Source of the DNA: Takifugu bimaculatus
Taxonomy: Eukaryota > Chordata > Actinopteri > Tetraodontiformes > Tetraodontidae
Assembly: GCA_004026145.2 (NCBI GenBank)
Contig: CP034985.2
Coordinates: 4,611,481 to 4,675,480 of the forward strand
DNA length: 64,000 nt
Direction of reading: 5' to 3'
Position 1 is the stretch's first letter; every line of letters begins with the position of its first letter. This document shows positions 1 to 19,553 of this stretch, piece by piece. The translations under genes were made by a program, and so were the position numbers. The notes under the pieces are model-generated. The model was not told where the DNA came from, searched no databases, and was given only the letters and a program-made list of their open reading frames with translations.

Positions 1-375
1 TTTGTATCTATATGCAGTTTTTCACCTGTGTCATTCCAGACAGCTCCCGATAATAGCGTGATCCAATCACGTCTCATCATACGTGCAATAAAAGGCTCGG
101 GAGATGTGTGACACTGTATATCCTTTGTTACCATGGAAATAAATACTTTTCTGACAGAAAGGGGGAGATATTGTTGTATTGCTTTGATGAAATGTTGCAG
201 TGGCAACTGCAGCGCGGAGACGGACGGTTCCCTTTAAAATCAAATCCACACTTGCTCACATCAGAGGATCTCTGATTGACAGTCATGGTTTCAAGGCAAT
301 TTTAGCTCAAGTGTTTCAAGTATCTGCTTGACAAGAGACATTAGTTCAGAGCATCATTATCACGATGGTAATATT
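1..375. other. 3' flank of EPM2A, no gene seen
   Basis: This stretch lies downstream of the laforin stop codon on the minus strand, so it should hold the laforin 3' UTR. I see no conserved coding segment and did not find a clear minus-strand AATAAA signal, so the transcript end cannot be placed. Confidence 0.5.
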
Positions 376-6915
<6,540 letters not shown>

Positions 6916-7165
6916 GGTCTCCCATCAGCGTTGCGGTGTTCCTACAGTTACTAAGACTCGTCTTCCTGCCTCACTAAAAGCCCCAGATGGAGGCTAAAAA
7001 TAGAACAGCAGGGGACATGAGGACATTTAGAAGGGTGGACTCGGCCGTCCTACTTCTAGATATTTACTTTTGTCCAATATGCCTGAGAGGAAAGCAATTG
7101 TTGGGTCGTTGTGTGGCACTGATGACGTTTAAAATGTTAACGGAGCCATGTCCGTTATTGTCCCT

Positions 7166-7200
7166 CTGTCCTGTCCTGTCCTGTCCTGTCCTGTCCTGTC
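7166..7200. repeat. (CTGTC)7 pentanucleotide microsatellite, unit 1
   Basis: Seven perfect CTGTC copies between EPM2A exon 1 and the ALOX 3' end. Unit 2 has nine copies (20515-20559) and unit 3 three (31711-31725), so the tract varies between units. Confidence 0.9.
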
Positions 7201-7339
7201 GGAGTTGAATTGAAATAGGTTACCGGGTTCTGGCGTTTAACAGGAGTTTAATTTTGCTTTATGTAATATTCTACTTGCTTTGTCTCTGAGCGTCTTTCTA
7301 ACAAACAATGCACCCACACTTTATAAATGAGAGTCGAGG

Positions 7340-7978
7340 TTTAAAACTTTATTTCAGATTGGACACATCAGTGACACAAGTATGCACGTGGATTCTGCTG
7401 TGGTTACTGCCAGGAACATTTTAGAGTTGAAATACAGACATATTTGACTTTCCAGGTCGTTCAGGGGGAAAAGAACGAGCATTTTTAGGACTTTTTTTGT
7501 ATAGTATAGTATGAAAGTAGTCCAGAACTGATGATGCAAGTGTTCACGATTGTCCCAATATATTTGTTTCCCAACCTGCGTGTTAGTTATTCAAGGCTAA
7601 TCAAGATAAAAAAAAACTGCTCTTAAAACCAACCACCAAATTATTCACCATTATTTGACCACAACCGACATATGTTTAATAGATTACCAAATCACCCAGA
7701 TAGAAATAAGTACAGCTAGCTATGGTGAGCTACCATTTAAACCTTTAAATGTGCATCAGTTGACACTATTTTTCATTCTAAGAAGATCCATAAAGACAGT
7801 ATATATCGTCTGTTGTATTTAAAGACCCACCCCTCTCTTTTGAAAATGGTTCAGTTTCTGCATAAAGATTAAAGAAAACAGGACTAACTGCAACTTCATG
7901 CCAACGTTATTTTCACCGATTTGAAACAAAAGGATTTAGACATTGCTTCAACGGCCGCGTCATGAGTGGAAGGGATCT
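7340..7978 (-). other. ALOX unit 1 3' UTR with poly(A) signal
   Basis: Minus-strand sequence after the ALOX stop codon. TTTATT at 7348-7353 reads AATAAA on the minus strand and is conserved in all three units, so the 3' UTR is about 640 bases. No further coding segment is seen. Confidence 0.6.
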
Positions 7979-10900
7979 TTACATTGCAATGCTGTTCTCC
8001 ATCTGAGTGGGATCCATGTAGATGTAGGGGGGGTTCCGCTCCGCGGTTCTCTTGGCAATCTCTTTGCTCAATTGGGACAACTGGGCCTGAAATTCCTTGA
8101 TGATTTGCTTAGGAGTCGCTTCATCAAATCTCTCATCAGGGTAATTACCCAGGTAAATCTGTCCAAATGAAGAAAAAAAACAAGTGAATTAGGCTCCCGG
8201 AATAATCAGTCATTATGATAAACTTTAATGGTTTGCAAATTTACCTTGTCAGTGTAATTGCCTGTAAGAACAATCGTCACTGTGGCAAAATTAATTGACT
8301 CTGAAACATTTGGAAGTGTCTCCAAAACGGTCTCCATGCTTGACTGGCCCTTGGTGGTTGGGGGGGGTTTCCTCAGCAGCAGCGAGTAGTTGGGCATCAT
8401 GGAGCAGAAGTCGTACTAAAACGCCCCAGAGGTGGAAGCACAGCGTGAGTTCCAACGAAGGCTCATATTTTGTTTCCTCAGGCATCGGGTTGGCACTTCA
8501 CATGTTCCCTCAAAGCTCATTAACAAATCCTACCGTTCCCTCTTTGACGAGTGATCATACCTGTGGATTGTTGACTGCAGAATGCTGAGCGGAGACTGTG
8601 AAGATCACCATAGTCAGAAACTTGATCAGTTCTTCAGCGGTGGTGAAGGCTTCTGGGAAACCTGTTAGTGGGATTGTTCACAGCAATTAGCGATAAAACA
8701 CATATAAAGGGTGAATCGTTCTTACTGTACCTGTTTCTTTCTTTCCTAAGAGACAGTGTACGAAAATCTCGTTGATCCATTCCTGCAGCTCGGTGTCTCT
8801 TGTGACTTCACAGTCGGTGGGGTAGTAGTAGCCCACCATCGCCGTCACAAAGCTGGTGAACCAAAATCAACGCTTGAACCTCCACATAATCAAAACATCG
8901 AAACCTCACGTTTCATCTGTTGCTATTCAAGATTGACCTGCTAATGATGTTCCACAGCTTCAGGCCATCATCTCTGTAGAGGTTGTTGGGGATGGACTCC
9001 AGCCCTCGTGCACGGACGTTCTCGGGGAGAAAGAAGTAGCTGTAGTGAAGGTCAGCGAGATCCCTCTTCATGAGCTCCACTATTCCGTTGAATCCAAGTG
9101 AACTCTAATTATAGTCGCAAAAACATGGAATGCAATTTGATTCCAGAGGAAATATCCATTATAATTGATGTAGAAGACGGTACCTCGCTCAGGGCTCCAT
9201 TACTTCCAAACAGACTTTTACGGCCTCCGGTGTTTACATGTAGCGTGTACCTGAAGTGTGGCATAAGGAGCTGTGAACACAGAGAGAAAAGAATGTTAGA
9301 GGTGGAACAAAGAACACACCCAGCTTCTTCAACACCAGAGAAGACTGACAGGCTGCTCCTCCTCTCTCCACTCATACCTTGTAGATGGGGTGAATCTCAG
9401 GGAGACATCGGAGACCAGCAACAATGTAGGCCTCCACCATGAAGTGGGTTCTTAAGAGGTGAGTGATTGATTGGTGCATCAAGGCGTACGCATTCTTAAT
9501 GAAAAACTTGGCCAGCAACCAGTCTGTCTCTGAATCACTGGGCAGGAAGATGGGGTTGGTCTCAGATGGTTCTTGTTGTAACTAGGTAGAATAGAAAGGT
9601 CATCAGTGATTCAAGCTTTATACTGCACCATAAATATCGATAAGATATATTTTACCTACATATCTTGTATTTTATACATATTTAAATGATTACACATATG
9701 TATAGAATCCATTCAGAAGCTATTCTGTCGTCCACCACCAAGTTTAAAACCTTATAAGGTTATTGAATATTGGAAATGTCAAAAGGAGGAACTCTTTTAG
9801 TAACGTATTTCAGCCTCAAAATTTGGGAATTTTCTCATTTTCAGGAAAATACCTGGATGGCGATGGGCATCAGTTTCTTTTCCGCATTCACATAGAACAA
9901 ACAGAGCCCAGGGGTCACTTGCAGAGGTTTGCCTTCGTGCTCTCTCCCTGGTAGGCCGTCCACCTTCTTGGCATCAAAGATGAAGATGTTGCCTTTCTGT
10001 GTTGAGAAGAGGGGGAAGCATTACCAAAACCAAGCGGATGCCTTTTTAAAAGTCCCAAAGCAAAGCCCCTCATCTCGCACACCTGCAGCTCTTCCTGCAG
10101 GGAGCTTCCCCCCAGGAACGCCTTCACCATCTCCTCAGTAACCGGGAAGTTTGTGGGAAGCACGGTGCACTTGGTGATTATGTTGGGGTTGACTCCGTTC
10201 AGAAACTGATAACCATAGAAGTCGTCCTCCCTCCAGTGGTCTGCCACGTACTCTACCAGAAGAACAAACATGAAATATGAAAGAATGGCCAGCAGTATTT
10301 CAATTTGAATACTTTTTTATCCATAAAAGAGTGATTCTGTTAGCCGTGACAATGCAGCAGCAGAGATCATCATTGAAAATCCAATTATATGGTTAAAATT
10401 CCTCGTAATGAGCTGCAGAATAGTGAAAGTAGTGGCACAGCTGAACTCTACTTGACATTGGTGTAGTTCTGAAGCTGAATATTCTTTGCATGTCCTCAAG
10501 ACTTTCCCAGTTTTCCTCAGATCCAAGCAGGCCTTTGAGAACCATTGCAGTCCGACTGGAGAAGGACGCACACATGGAAGAAAAACACGGAGATAAAATC
10601 CTAACGCTCCACAAGGTTTTTACTCAACGACACATAGAAACGGACCGTATGAGGACTCAGAGTTGTGACGCAGTTGTGTGAGCTCACATTATGGTTTTGG
10701 TGGACATAATTTCAATTTCTTTGGAATCAGAGAATTGGAGTTCAGACGGGATCTGGGAGACGTCGGTAAAACCGTTGATTTCCATCAATCCTTCAGCCAG
10801 AGTCCTCCATCTAAAAACAAAGGAGCCCAGCAACGATTGTTTCGGGAAGCCCAATCCCCACAAAACAACCGCTTCACACATGACGACTTACGTGTAAAGC

Positions 10901-11517
10901 TGCTTCTTCCTGGACAGCTCTCTCTGACGGTGATCGCACAAAAAAGGATGATCATCCTCAAAGGCCTTCATGGCTGCAACAGGAAGAGGACATTTATCCA
11001 ACCTGGCCTCATTGAATGGTCATTTTGCTTTGTTTAAGGCAGACCTCGCCCCCCCCTCAGCTCCACCAACTCTCCGTTAGAGATCCATCTATAACAGGGG
11101 AAAAGGATTTCTTCTCCCTCTGGAGTCTTCACCACTATTTTGGAGCAGTACCACTCATCATCGCTCAGGCATCTGGCCTCTTTTGTCACTTTGAGCATCA
11201 GCAGCTTCCCCAAAGGAGATTTTGTCTTGAAGACGTGAGTCCAAGTCTGAAATGAGGGGAAATATAACAAACCTCTGCAACAACTGCTTCCTCCAGTGTT
11301 AAACTGCTCAGGAGATACATTCAGTGTTGTTTTCTTTACTATTGAGGAATAATGTCCAATGCAGCGTGCAACTTACGGAGCCCCGTCCGATGCCAAAGAT
11401 GTTGAGCTGGATTTTGTCACTTTGTCCATCACTTCCAATTAAGGTGACAAATATTTGGTCGAACGTTCCAGAATAGTTCTGATTTCCGGTTGTCACTTCT
11501 AAGTGGTACTTGGCCAT
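7979..11517 (-). CDS. Arachidonate lipoxygenase-like enzyme (ALOX12/15/ALOXE3 type), unit 1
   Basis: Lipoxygenases are non-haem iron dioxygenases that oxidise polyunsaturated fatty acids to hydroperoxides. Fourteen exons on the minus strand: 11377-11517, 11045-11246, 10892-10973, 10688-10810, 10452-10555, 10083-10252, 9853-9996, 9378-9581, 9184-9270, 8938-9104, 8731-8852, 8561-8661, 8245-8415, 7979-8158. They join in frame to 665 residues, the usual animal length. Residues 1 to about 115 form the PLAT domain (start [13 protein letters not shown]). The catalytic domain carries [11 protein letters not shown] (iron ligands His358, His363) and [11 protein letters not shown] (His542, Asn546). An Ala at the stereo-control position ([10 protein letters not shown]) suggests S products; this is inference. 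The last residue, normally the Ile iron ligand, is Met (ENSIAM then stop). The paralogue class cannot be fixed without a tree. Confidence 0.92.
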
Positions 11518-11730
11518 CGTCGCTGAATGGATGCTGCAGGATAAAAAAGAGGAACGTCTGAAAATCTGTAAAATCGAAAGTGCTGAAAGTGTCTTTGGTC
11601 TCACCTGCCCATCAGCGTTCTTCTCCCCTGATGTCTGAGGACCTCCTCAGTTCCTGGGTTATAAACCTTTCAGCTGTCCCACCTTCTTTGTGAGTTCACC
11701 AAATAGGTGGGATCTGTGAAACTTGTCTTT

Positions 11731-11734
<4 letters not shown>

Positions 11735-11761
<27 letters not shown>

Positions 11762-11794
11762 AGGTGTGTGTGTGTGTGTGTGGGGGGGGGGGGG
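11735..11794. repeat. (GT)n plus poly-G tract upstream of ALOX, unit 1
   Basis: A GT microsatellite running into a long G run, about 220-280 bases upstream of the ALOX start codon. The same tract is in unit 2 (25090-25153) and unit 3 (about 36213-36270), with different lengths. Long GT and G runs can adopt non-B structures. The retroelement is inserted just beyond it. Confidence 0.85.
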
Positions 11795-11807
11795 TTATGT
11801 ATGTAGT

Positions 11808-12137
11808 TGTCACACCCTGCTCCAGCCCATGGACTCAGTTCTTTTCCACACCCTCTGATCACACACCTGCTCTGTCACTGATCACTCACCTGCTCTCACT
11901 CATCTACCAGTATATATTCTCCAGCCTCACACTCACTTGGTGCCAGATCCTTATTTGTTCCTGATGACCTTCCAGCGTATTCCTGTTTGCCTTCTGCCCG
12001 ATCTCGACCTTGCTTGTCCCCGACTATTCTGTTCTGCTCGCTCCCCGGTGACTCCTCTCTGTTGTCTGTGTCCGACAATAAAGCGGTGTTCAGCAAGACT
12101 CGTGTGTCGCATTTGGGTTCTTATCTGGTTCCTGACA
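11808..12137 (+). repeat. 5' LTR of unit 1 retrotransposon
   Basis: A 330-base LTR from TGTCACACC to CCTGACA, with a TATATA-like box near the middle and AATAAA near its end. Its second half matches the 3' LTR, but the two LTRs differ by substitutions and indels. Confidence 0.8.
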
Positions 12138-12154
12138 GTACGATCTGGCCAGTA

Positions 12155-15100
12155 ATGAACCCAGCGCACAACTTGTCCCAGCTGGACCGACTGGATCGGA
12201 TTTAGGGAATCATTCAGCAGCACGAGGAGGCGGCGGCGGCTGCCGCCGCAGAGACGAGACACATCACGGAGGCGAACGAGCGGGCCCTCGCGGAGCTTTC
12301 CTATCTGGTCAGCCGACTGTCAGCGCGCCTGAAACCGGCGGCGCCTCCCGCTTCAGCAGGGTCCCGAACCTCGGGTTGGCAAGCCCATGCAGCTTGGCCG
12401 CACGGCGCTCACAGGGGAGGAGCGGCGGCGTCAGTTCAACCTGTGCCTCTACTGTGGTGGATTAGGACATTTCGTGGCGACCTGTCCAGTAAAAGCCCAG
12501 ACTCACCAGGACTCTGGGGGAATACTGGTGAGTCCTATTTCTGCTTCCCCTCGACAACCCCGTATTTCACTCCAGGCTCGCTTCTTACTTCCCGGGGGGC
12601 CACAGGACCTAGCTGCCCTCGTTGATTCTGGTGCTGACGCCTGCTTGATCGGCGGAGAGGTGGTTCAGCAGCTGGGCCTTGGATACGAACCACTGGCGTC
12701 CGTCATCCCAGCCCAAGTGTTGGATGGGCATCACCTGGGGAACATCTGTCGCCGGACAGGCCCGGTGACAATGCTGCTGCAGGGCAACCACCGGGAGGAA
12801 ATACACTTCCACATCCTGGAGGGAGCACACTTTCCCTTGGTCCTCCTCTCCCACAGGTGCGGGGTTATTCTTTGTGGAGAGAAAAAAGATAAGTCTCTGC
12901 GACCCTGCATCGACTACCGGGGCCTCAATGACATTACCGTGAAGAACCGGTACCCGCTGACCCTTGTTGCCTCCGCCTTTGAACTGCTCCAGGGGGCCAC
13001 TATCTTCACAAAGTCGGATTTACAGAACGCCTACCACTTGGTTCGCATACGGGAGGGCGACGAGCGTTCAACACCCCGGCTGGCCACTACGAGTATCTGG
13101 TAATGCCCTTTGGATTAACCAATGCACCGGGCGTCTTCCAGGCCTTAGTTAATGATGTTCTTCGGGACACGTTAGACCAGTTTGTCTTTGTCTACCTGGA
13201 CAACATCTTAATCTTTTCTAAAGGACTCAAGGATCACGTACAGCATGTGCGGGCAGTTCTGCAGCGGCTATTGGACAATCAGCTGTTTGTAAAAGCTGAG
13301 AAGTGCCAGTTTCACGCCCCATCAGTGTCCTTCCTTGGATTCATCATTGCCCCGGGGAGTCTCCAGATGGACCCAGGGAAGGTCTCGGCAGTCGTGGACT
13401 GGCCGAGTCCCGCAAGCAGCTGCAGCGATTCCTGGGGTTCGCCAATTTCTACCGGCGCTTCATTTGTAGTTATAGCTCCACCGCAGGACCACTCACGGCT
13501 CTTACCAGCACCAAGATGGGGTTTGCTTGGACCCCAGAGGCGGACGCAGCATTCCGGGAGCTCAAGAGGCGGTTCGCGACTGCCCCCATCCTGCAACTGC
13601 CAGACCCTAACCGCCAGTTCGTGGTCGAGGTGGACGCCTCCAACACGGGGGTGGGAGCGGTGCTGTCCCAGAGGGCTCAGGAGGACCAGAAGCTGCACCC
13701 ATGCGCGTTCTTCTCTCTGGTCGTAAGGAATTACGATGTGGGAAATCGGGAGCTGCTTGCCATCAAGTTGGCACTGGAGGAATGGCGGCACTGGCTGGAG
13801 GGGGCTATGCTGCCTTTCATCGTGTGGACAGACCACCGCAACCTGGAATACATTCGTTCAGCCAAGAGGCTGAACTCCCGGCAGGTTCGGTGGTCACTGT
13901 TTTTCACTCGGTTTGATTTTACCCTTTCCTACCGCCCAGGGTCCCGCAACGGCAAGGCAGACGTCCTCTCTCGACAGTTCGCGGGGAAGGAGGACCAAGG
14001 CCCTGGGAGGACCCCGGAGAACATTCTCCCCTCCCCGTGTATCGTGGCAGCAGTAACCTGGGGAATCGAGGAGAGAGTCCGGAGGGTGGCTGCCAATCAA
14101 CCTGGACCTAGCACCTGCCCCAACGACCGGCTCTTCGTTCCTGACTCTCTCAGGGCAGAGGTCCTGGAGTGGGCTCACGCGTCTCGGTTGGCCTGCCACC
14201 CTGGAGCACGTCGGATGGCGGGTCTGCTGAAGCAGAGGTTTTGGTGGCCCTCCCTGGGGGAGGATGTCCAGGAGTTTGTCAACGCCTGCCCCGTCTGCAA
14301 CCAGCAGAAACAACCACGCCGAACACCTGCCGGGCTACTGCAACCTCTGCTGGTGCTGCATCGACCCTGGACACACATCGCCCTGGACTTCGTCACCGGG
14401 CTGCCCCAGTCTGCGGGGAACACTGTTATTCTAAACATCATCGACAGATTCAGTAAAATGGCTCACTTCGTGCCCCTGCCTAAGCTGCCGTCGGCAAAGG
14501 AGACGGCCCAACTAGTGATCCAGCACGTCTTCGGCTTCACGGCCTACCGGAGAGTGTGGTGTCAGACAGGGGTCCTGCCACATGGTTGACCTTTCTGGGC
14601 TGGGTCGAGTATGCCCACAACTCCCTGATCAGTTCGGCAACGGGAATGTCGCCGTTCCAGTGTGTTTTTGGATATCAACCCCCTCTGTTCCCGGCTCAAG
14701 CAGGCGAAGCATCTTGTCCCTCTGCAGCAGCTTATGCCCGCCGCTGTAGGCGGACGTGGGCTCAGGCTCGGGCCAATCTTCTGAGGGCGGGCGCCCGGTA
14801 TGAGGCGGCGGCCAATCAGCACCGGACCCCGGCCCCCAGATACAGTGTGGGACAACGCGTTTGGCTATCTACGCGGGACCTGCCTATTCGGGGTGATTCC
14901 AGGAAGATGGCCCTGCGGTTCGTGGGACCGTTCCCCATCGTCAGTCATCACTCCGGCGGCAGTCAGACTCCAGTTTCCCCGGTCAATGCGCGTGCACCCC
15001 ACCTTCCACGTTTCTAGGATTAAGCCTGCCCACGAGAGCCCCTTGGTCCTGGATCGCCCGGCCCCACCTCCCCCACTGCTAGTGGATGGGGGCCCGGCAT

Positions 15101-15240
15101 ACAGTCAGTCAGCTCCTGCGCTCCAGACCCCGCGGCAGGGGTCTCAATACCTGGTCGACTGGGAGGGTTACGGACCTGAGGAGAGGTCCTGGGTACCAGC
15201 ACGTCACATCCTGGACAAAGAGCTAATTTCCACTCCCCTG
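12155..15240 (+). pseudogene. gag-pol remnant of the unit 1 retrotransposon
   Basis: An ATG at 12155 opens a short gag-like frame that meets a stop near 12204. Zinc-knuckle and aspartic protease sequence lies in one frame (about 12387-12860). RT fingers follow, and a frame change occurs near 13065. The RT palm is at 13103-13400, with the active site reading YLDN instead of YLDD. After another frame change come RNase H and integrase (about 13400-14550), then a deletion, and last the integrase C-terminus and chromodomain-like region. The frame shifts, stops and missing blocks rule out an intact polyprotein. Confidence 0.9.
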
Positions 15241-15246
15241 CTCACA

Positions 15247-15758
15247 CCACACCCTCTGATCACACACCTGCCCTCAGTCACTGATCACTCACCTGCCCTC
15301 AGTCACTGATCACTCACCTGCTCTGTCACTGATCACTCACCTGCTCTGTCACTGATCACTCACCTGCTCTGTCACTGATCACTCACCTGCTCTGTCACTG
15401 ATCACTCACCTGCCCTCACTCACTGATCACTCACCTGCTCTCACTCATCTACCAGTATATATTCTCCAGCCTCACACTCACTCGGTGCCAGATCCCTATT
15501 CGTTCCTGATTACCTTCCAGCGTATTCCTGTTTGCCTGCCTGCCTGCCCAGTTCCGATCTTGCCTGTTCCTGACCATTCTGTTTAGTCTGCTCCCCTGTA
15601 AACTCTGTCTGCCTTCTGCCCGATCTCGACCTTGCTTGTCCCCGACTATTCTGTTCTGCTCGCTCCCCGGTGACTCCTCTCTGTTGTCTGTGTCCGACAA
15701 CAAATGCGACACAGCCAGACTCGTGTGTCGCATTTGGGTTCTTATCTGGTTCCTGACA
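15247..15758 (+). repeat. 3' LTR of unit 1 retrotransposon with internal 23-bp minisatellite
   Basis: This LTR matches the 5' LTR from the CCACACCCTCTGATCAC stretch onward; its first ~40 bases are missing or changed. It contains about eight direct copies of a 23-base unit (actgatcactcacctgctctgtc and variants, about 15286-15430) and an extra ~70-base insertion relative to the 5' LTR. It ends TGACA. Confidence 0.8.
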
Positions 15759-15764
15759 TGTAGT

Positions 15765-17140
15765 ATGTCGTTTTATGCCAAGCACAACAGTAAAAACAAC
15801 CATGGTGTGAGCTGACCTCAGCTGTCAGTCCTGACAATCTGTTTAATTGTAATTGTTTAACTCTGTTAATATCTCCTAAAACAGCCGGTTCAGCCTTGTC
15901 ACCCAAGTCCTTTTGATTCTTTACAAACATACAAATTTAAAATGTAAAACTCAACATTACCTGTCTTTTCCAAATAAAATTGTATTATATATCATATCTT
16001 GTACTGTATTATATATTATCGCATGTTGCTTAAATGAGATGTTATAAAAAATGGAATCAAAACTATAATCGACTAGCCAGCACCTCTTCTACAAAGATTT
16101 GTTTTAGAAGATTATTGTTTCTTCCAAAGCAACAAATGAGAATATATGGCCCTTAGCTGAGAATTAAATGGTAATTAATTAAAAGTGCGAGTTTTTATAG
16201 AAACATACGTGTCACCTGCAGGGCTCAGAACATGTTGGTCTTAAAAAGGTACAAGAACCAGTTTGAACCCAGTGCTTATCATGAGCAGAGGACATTAGAG
16301 CACCGTCTTATCTCTGGCTTCTTAAAGAAGAGAGGGGCGTTTTCAGCTCGACCAGTCGGTCCTGGTAGTTTTCATACACCAGCTGTAGACGATGGGATGG
16401 GGGGGGTTCGGTCTCTTCCCCAAGCCTCCTTTTTTACATGTATCTGCGACCTTTGTGTAATTATTAATTTTGAGTAAGGACACGGCCTCATAGTCGAATG
16501 TCGATTCTCTACATTGTTATATGGTGTATAGGTGTCTGTCTATATAGGAGATCTGTGTGGGAACGGAGGGATGACTCCAGCCCTCAAGGACGGGGTTTGT
16601 CCAAGGCTTCTCACAGGAGGGACGTATGCTTTCCATAAGGCATTACATCTCCCTCTGTGCCAAGAAGAGGGTTCGCTTGAGAAACATTCCACAAATGAAT
16701 AAATCACAGTTGTTTCCTTAGGGTAAAGTTCTGTTTTAACAGGTTTTGACTTGTGGCATCTAGAGACTCTGGTTTCCATAGACTTGCCAGACAAGTACAT
16801 CTCAACGACAAACACAAATGGTGTCTTAAACGTGGTCTTAAAACCAGAGGAGACAACAGATCCCTTGAGGGGACTCTGACAGAAGGAGTCGGAGTAGCCC
16901 GGCCACACAGAAAGAAAATAGCTACCACACAATCACAAATGGTGGCAAAGTGACAAGCATCAGCTGGGATCAAGTAAACTGTCACTATAAACTGCAGATG
17001 ATCAGTTACAGCTGTAACTGGGATGGAAGAATTCATCCTTATCTGGATAGCGTCTGTTTCAATCACGCAACAGTAGCAATACATGAGTTCACTATGGTGT
17101 ATGGTATATCTGGATGTATTACAGGCTTTTAATTCCTGTT
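15765..17140. other. Unit 1 tail after the retrotransposon, no recognised gene
   Basis: This sequence lay upstream of ALOX before the insertion and recurs in all three units. A minus-strand frame at 16540-16932 (about 130 codons) stays open in every unit, with an in-frame 3-base difference, but I do not recognise its product and see no clear gene structure. The rest is AT-rich. Confidence 0.5.
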
Positions 17141-17315
17141 AAGTTTGATTTAAGGTTCCAGATACTTGTAACAGCTAATGTGATCATACTGGACAAAACC
17201 AGAGGAATGTTGTCTTCTGTTGTCGCCTTCATCAAATGCCCTCCTGGGCTGGCGTAGCTGAGAGCTGATATAATTCCACCCATCAATCACCAACTGTTTG
17301 TCGGAGTATTGATAG

Positions 17316-17351
17316 TTAGGGTTAGGGTTAGGGTTAGGGTTAGGGTTAGGG
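17316..17351 (+). repeat. Interstitial telomeric repeat (TTAGGG)6, unit 2
   Basis: Six perfect TTAGGG copies replace the short sequence tca of unit 1 (gatagttcatgttag). The same tract with five copies is in unit 3 at 30670-30699. It lies in the intron before protease exon 2. Confidence 0.97.
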
Positions 17352-17557
17352 ATGTTAGATCAGGTTGTGCTGATGAGCCGTACTTTTGCATTTGCACATG
17401 TCAGTAATTAAAGCGACGTTTGCTAAATGAAATAATATTGCAGCAGCCTCCAGTCCTCCCATGACCGTAGGGAAAAGGGCTGTAGCACTAGTGCCACCTT
17501 GTGTTCATTGTTTGAACAAAGTTTGCGGCACGGATCACATTTGTGGAGTCAAATTAG

Positions 17558-19153
<1,596 letters not shown>

Positions 19154-19553
19154 CCTCTCATATTCTCCTGTCACGTCCTTCGAGCACGATCTTGGCAGAG
19201 CTCCGGGTGCTGCAGCACTGTCTCGTGGAACCATCATCACATCCTTGTCTGACTAAATATAATAAACAGATTTTGAAAGGAGAATCAATTCTTCCTGTTT
19301 TCTGCCATCACATAAAATTGTTGGGGAACGTAAGAACTGAACTTTGGGGTAGGGGCAACCTTCGCTGATCCTAGGTCAGCGATGTTCTGTTTGTTTAAGT
19401 AGCAACAACCAAAGTACACCTCCAAGCAACACTACTTTTGGGATCTTCCTTTGGTCCTTTAGCAGTGAGCACGACTGGATGGACAGTGCTGAAAAGTACG
19501 TACTGACCATGTGGAAATATGAAGTCACGATTATTTAAATTGCCTTACGTTAC

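Larger units (their letters stand above)
11808..15758 (+). mobile_element. Chromodomain Ty3/gypsy LTR retrotransposon, unit 1, degraded
   Basis: The element begins TGTCA and ends TGACA and is flanked by a short duplicated target tgtagt (11802-11807 and 15759-15764). The orthologous spot in unit 3 is empty. Plus-strand coding remnants run in the Ty3 order: gag zinc knuckle (CX2CX4HX4C), protease (LVDSGAD), reverse transcriptase, RNase H, integrase zinc-binding and core, then a C-terminal chromodomain-like stretch near 15126-15230. This marks it as a chromovirus. It is far shorter than a full-length element and has lost blocks of gag, RT and integrase. Confidence 0.92.

Noticed and set aside
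9098..9442. Plus-strand frame of 114 codons over ALOX exons (also 22453-22797)
   Set aside because: Antisense to ALOX exons 8-9 and their introns, with no independent support.
13312..13836. 174-codon minus-strand frame over the retroelement (also 26671-27195)
   Set aside because: Antisense shadow of the RT/RNase H coding sequence.
12155..15240. Treating the retroelement as an intact, active element
   Set aside because: Stops, frame changes and missing blocks in gag, RT and integrase, plus a damaged 3' LTR, show it cannot encode a full polyprotein.
15286..15430. Regular direct repeats that might suggest a CRISPR array
   Set aside because: The 23-base units are contiguous without unique spacers and sit in an LTR of a eukaryotic retroelement; this is a minisatellite.
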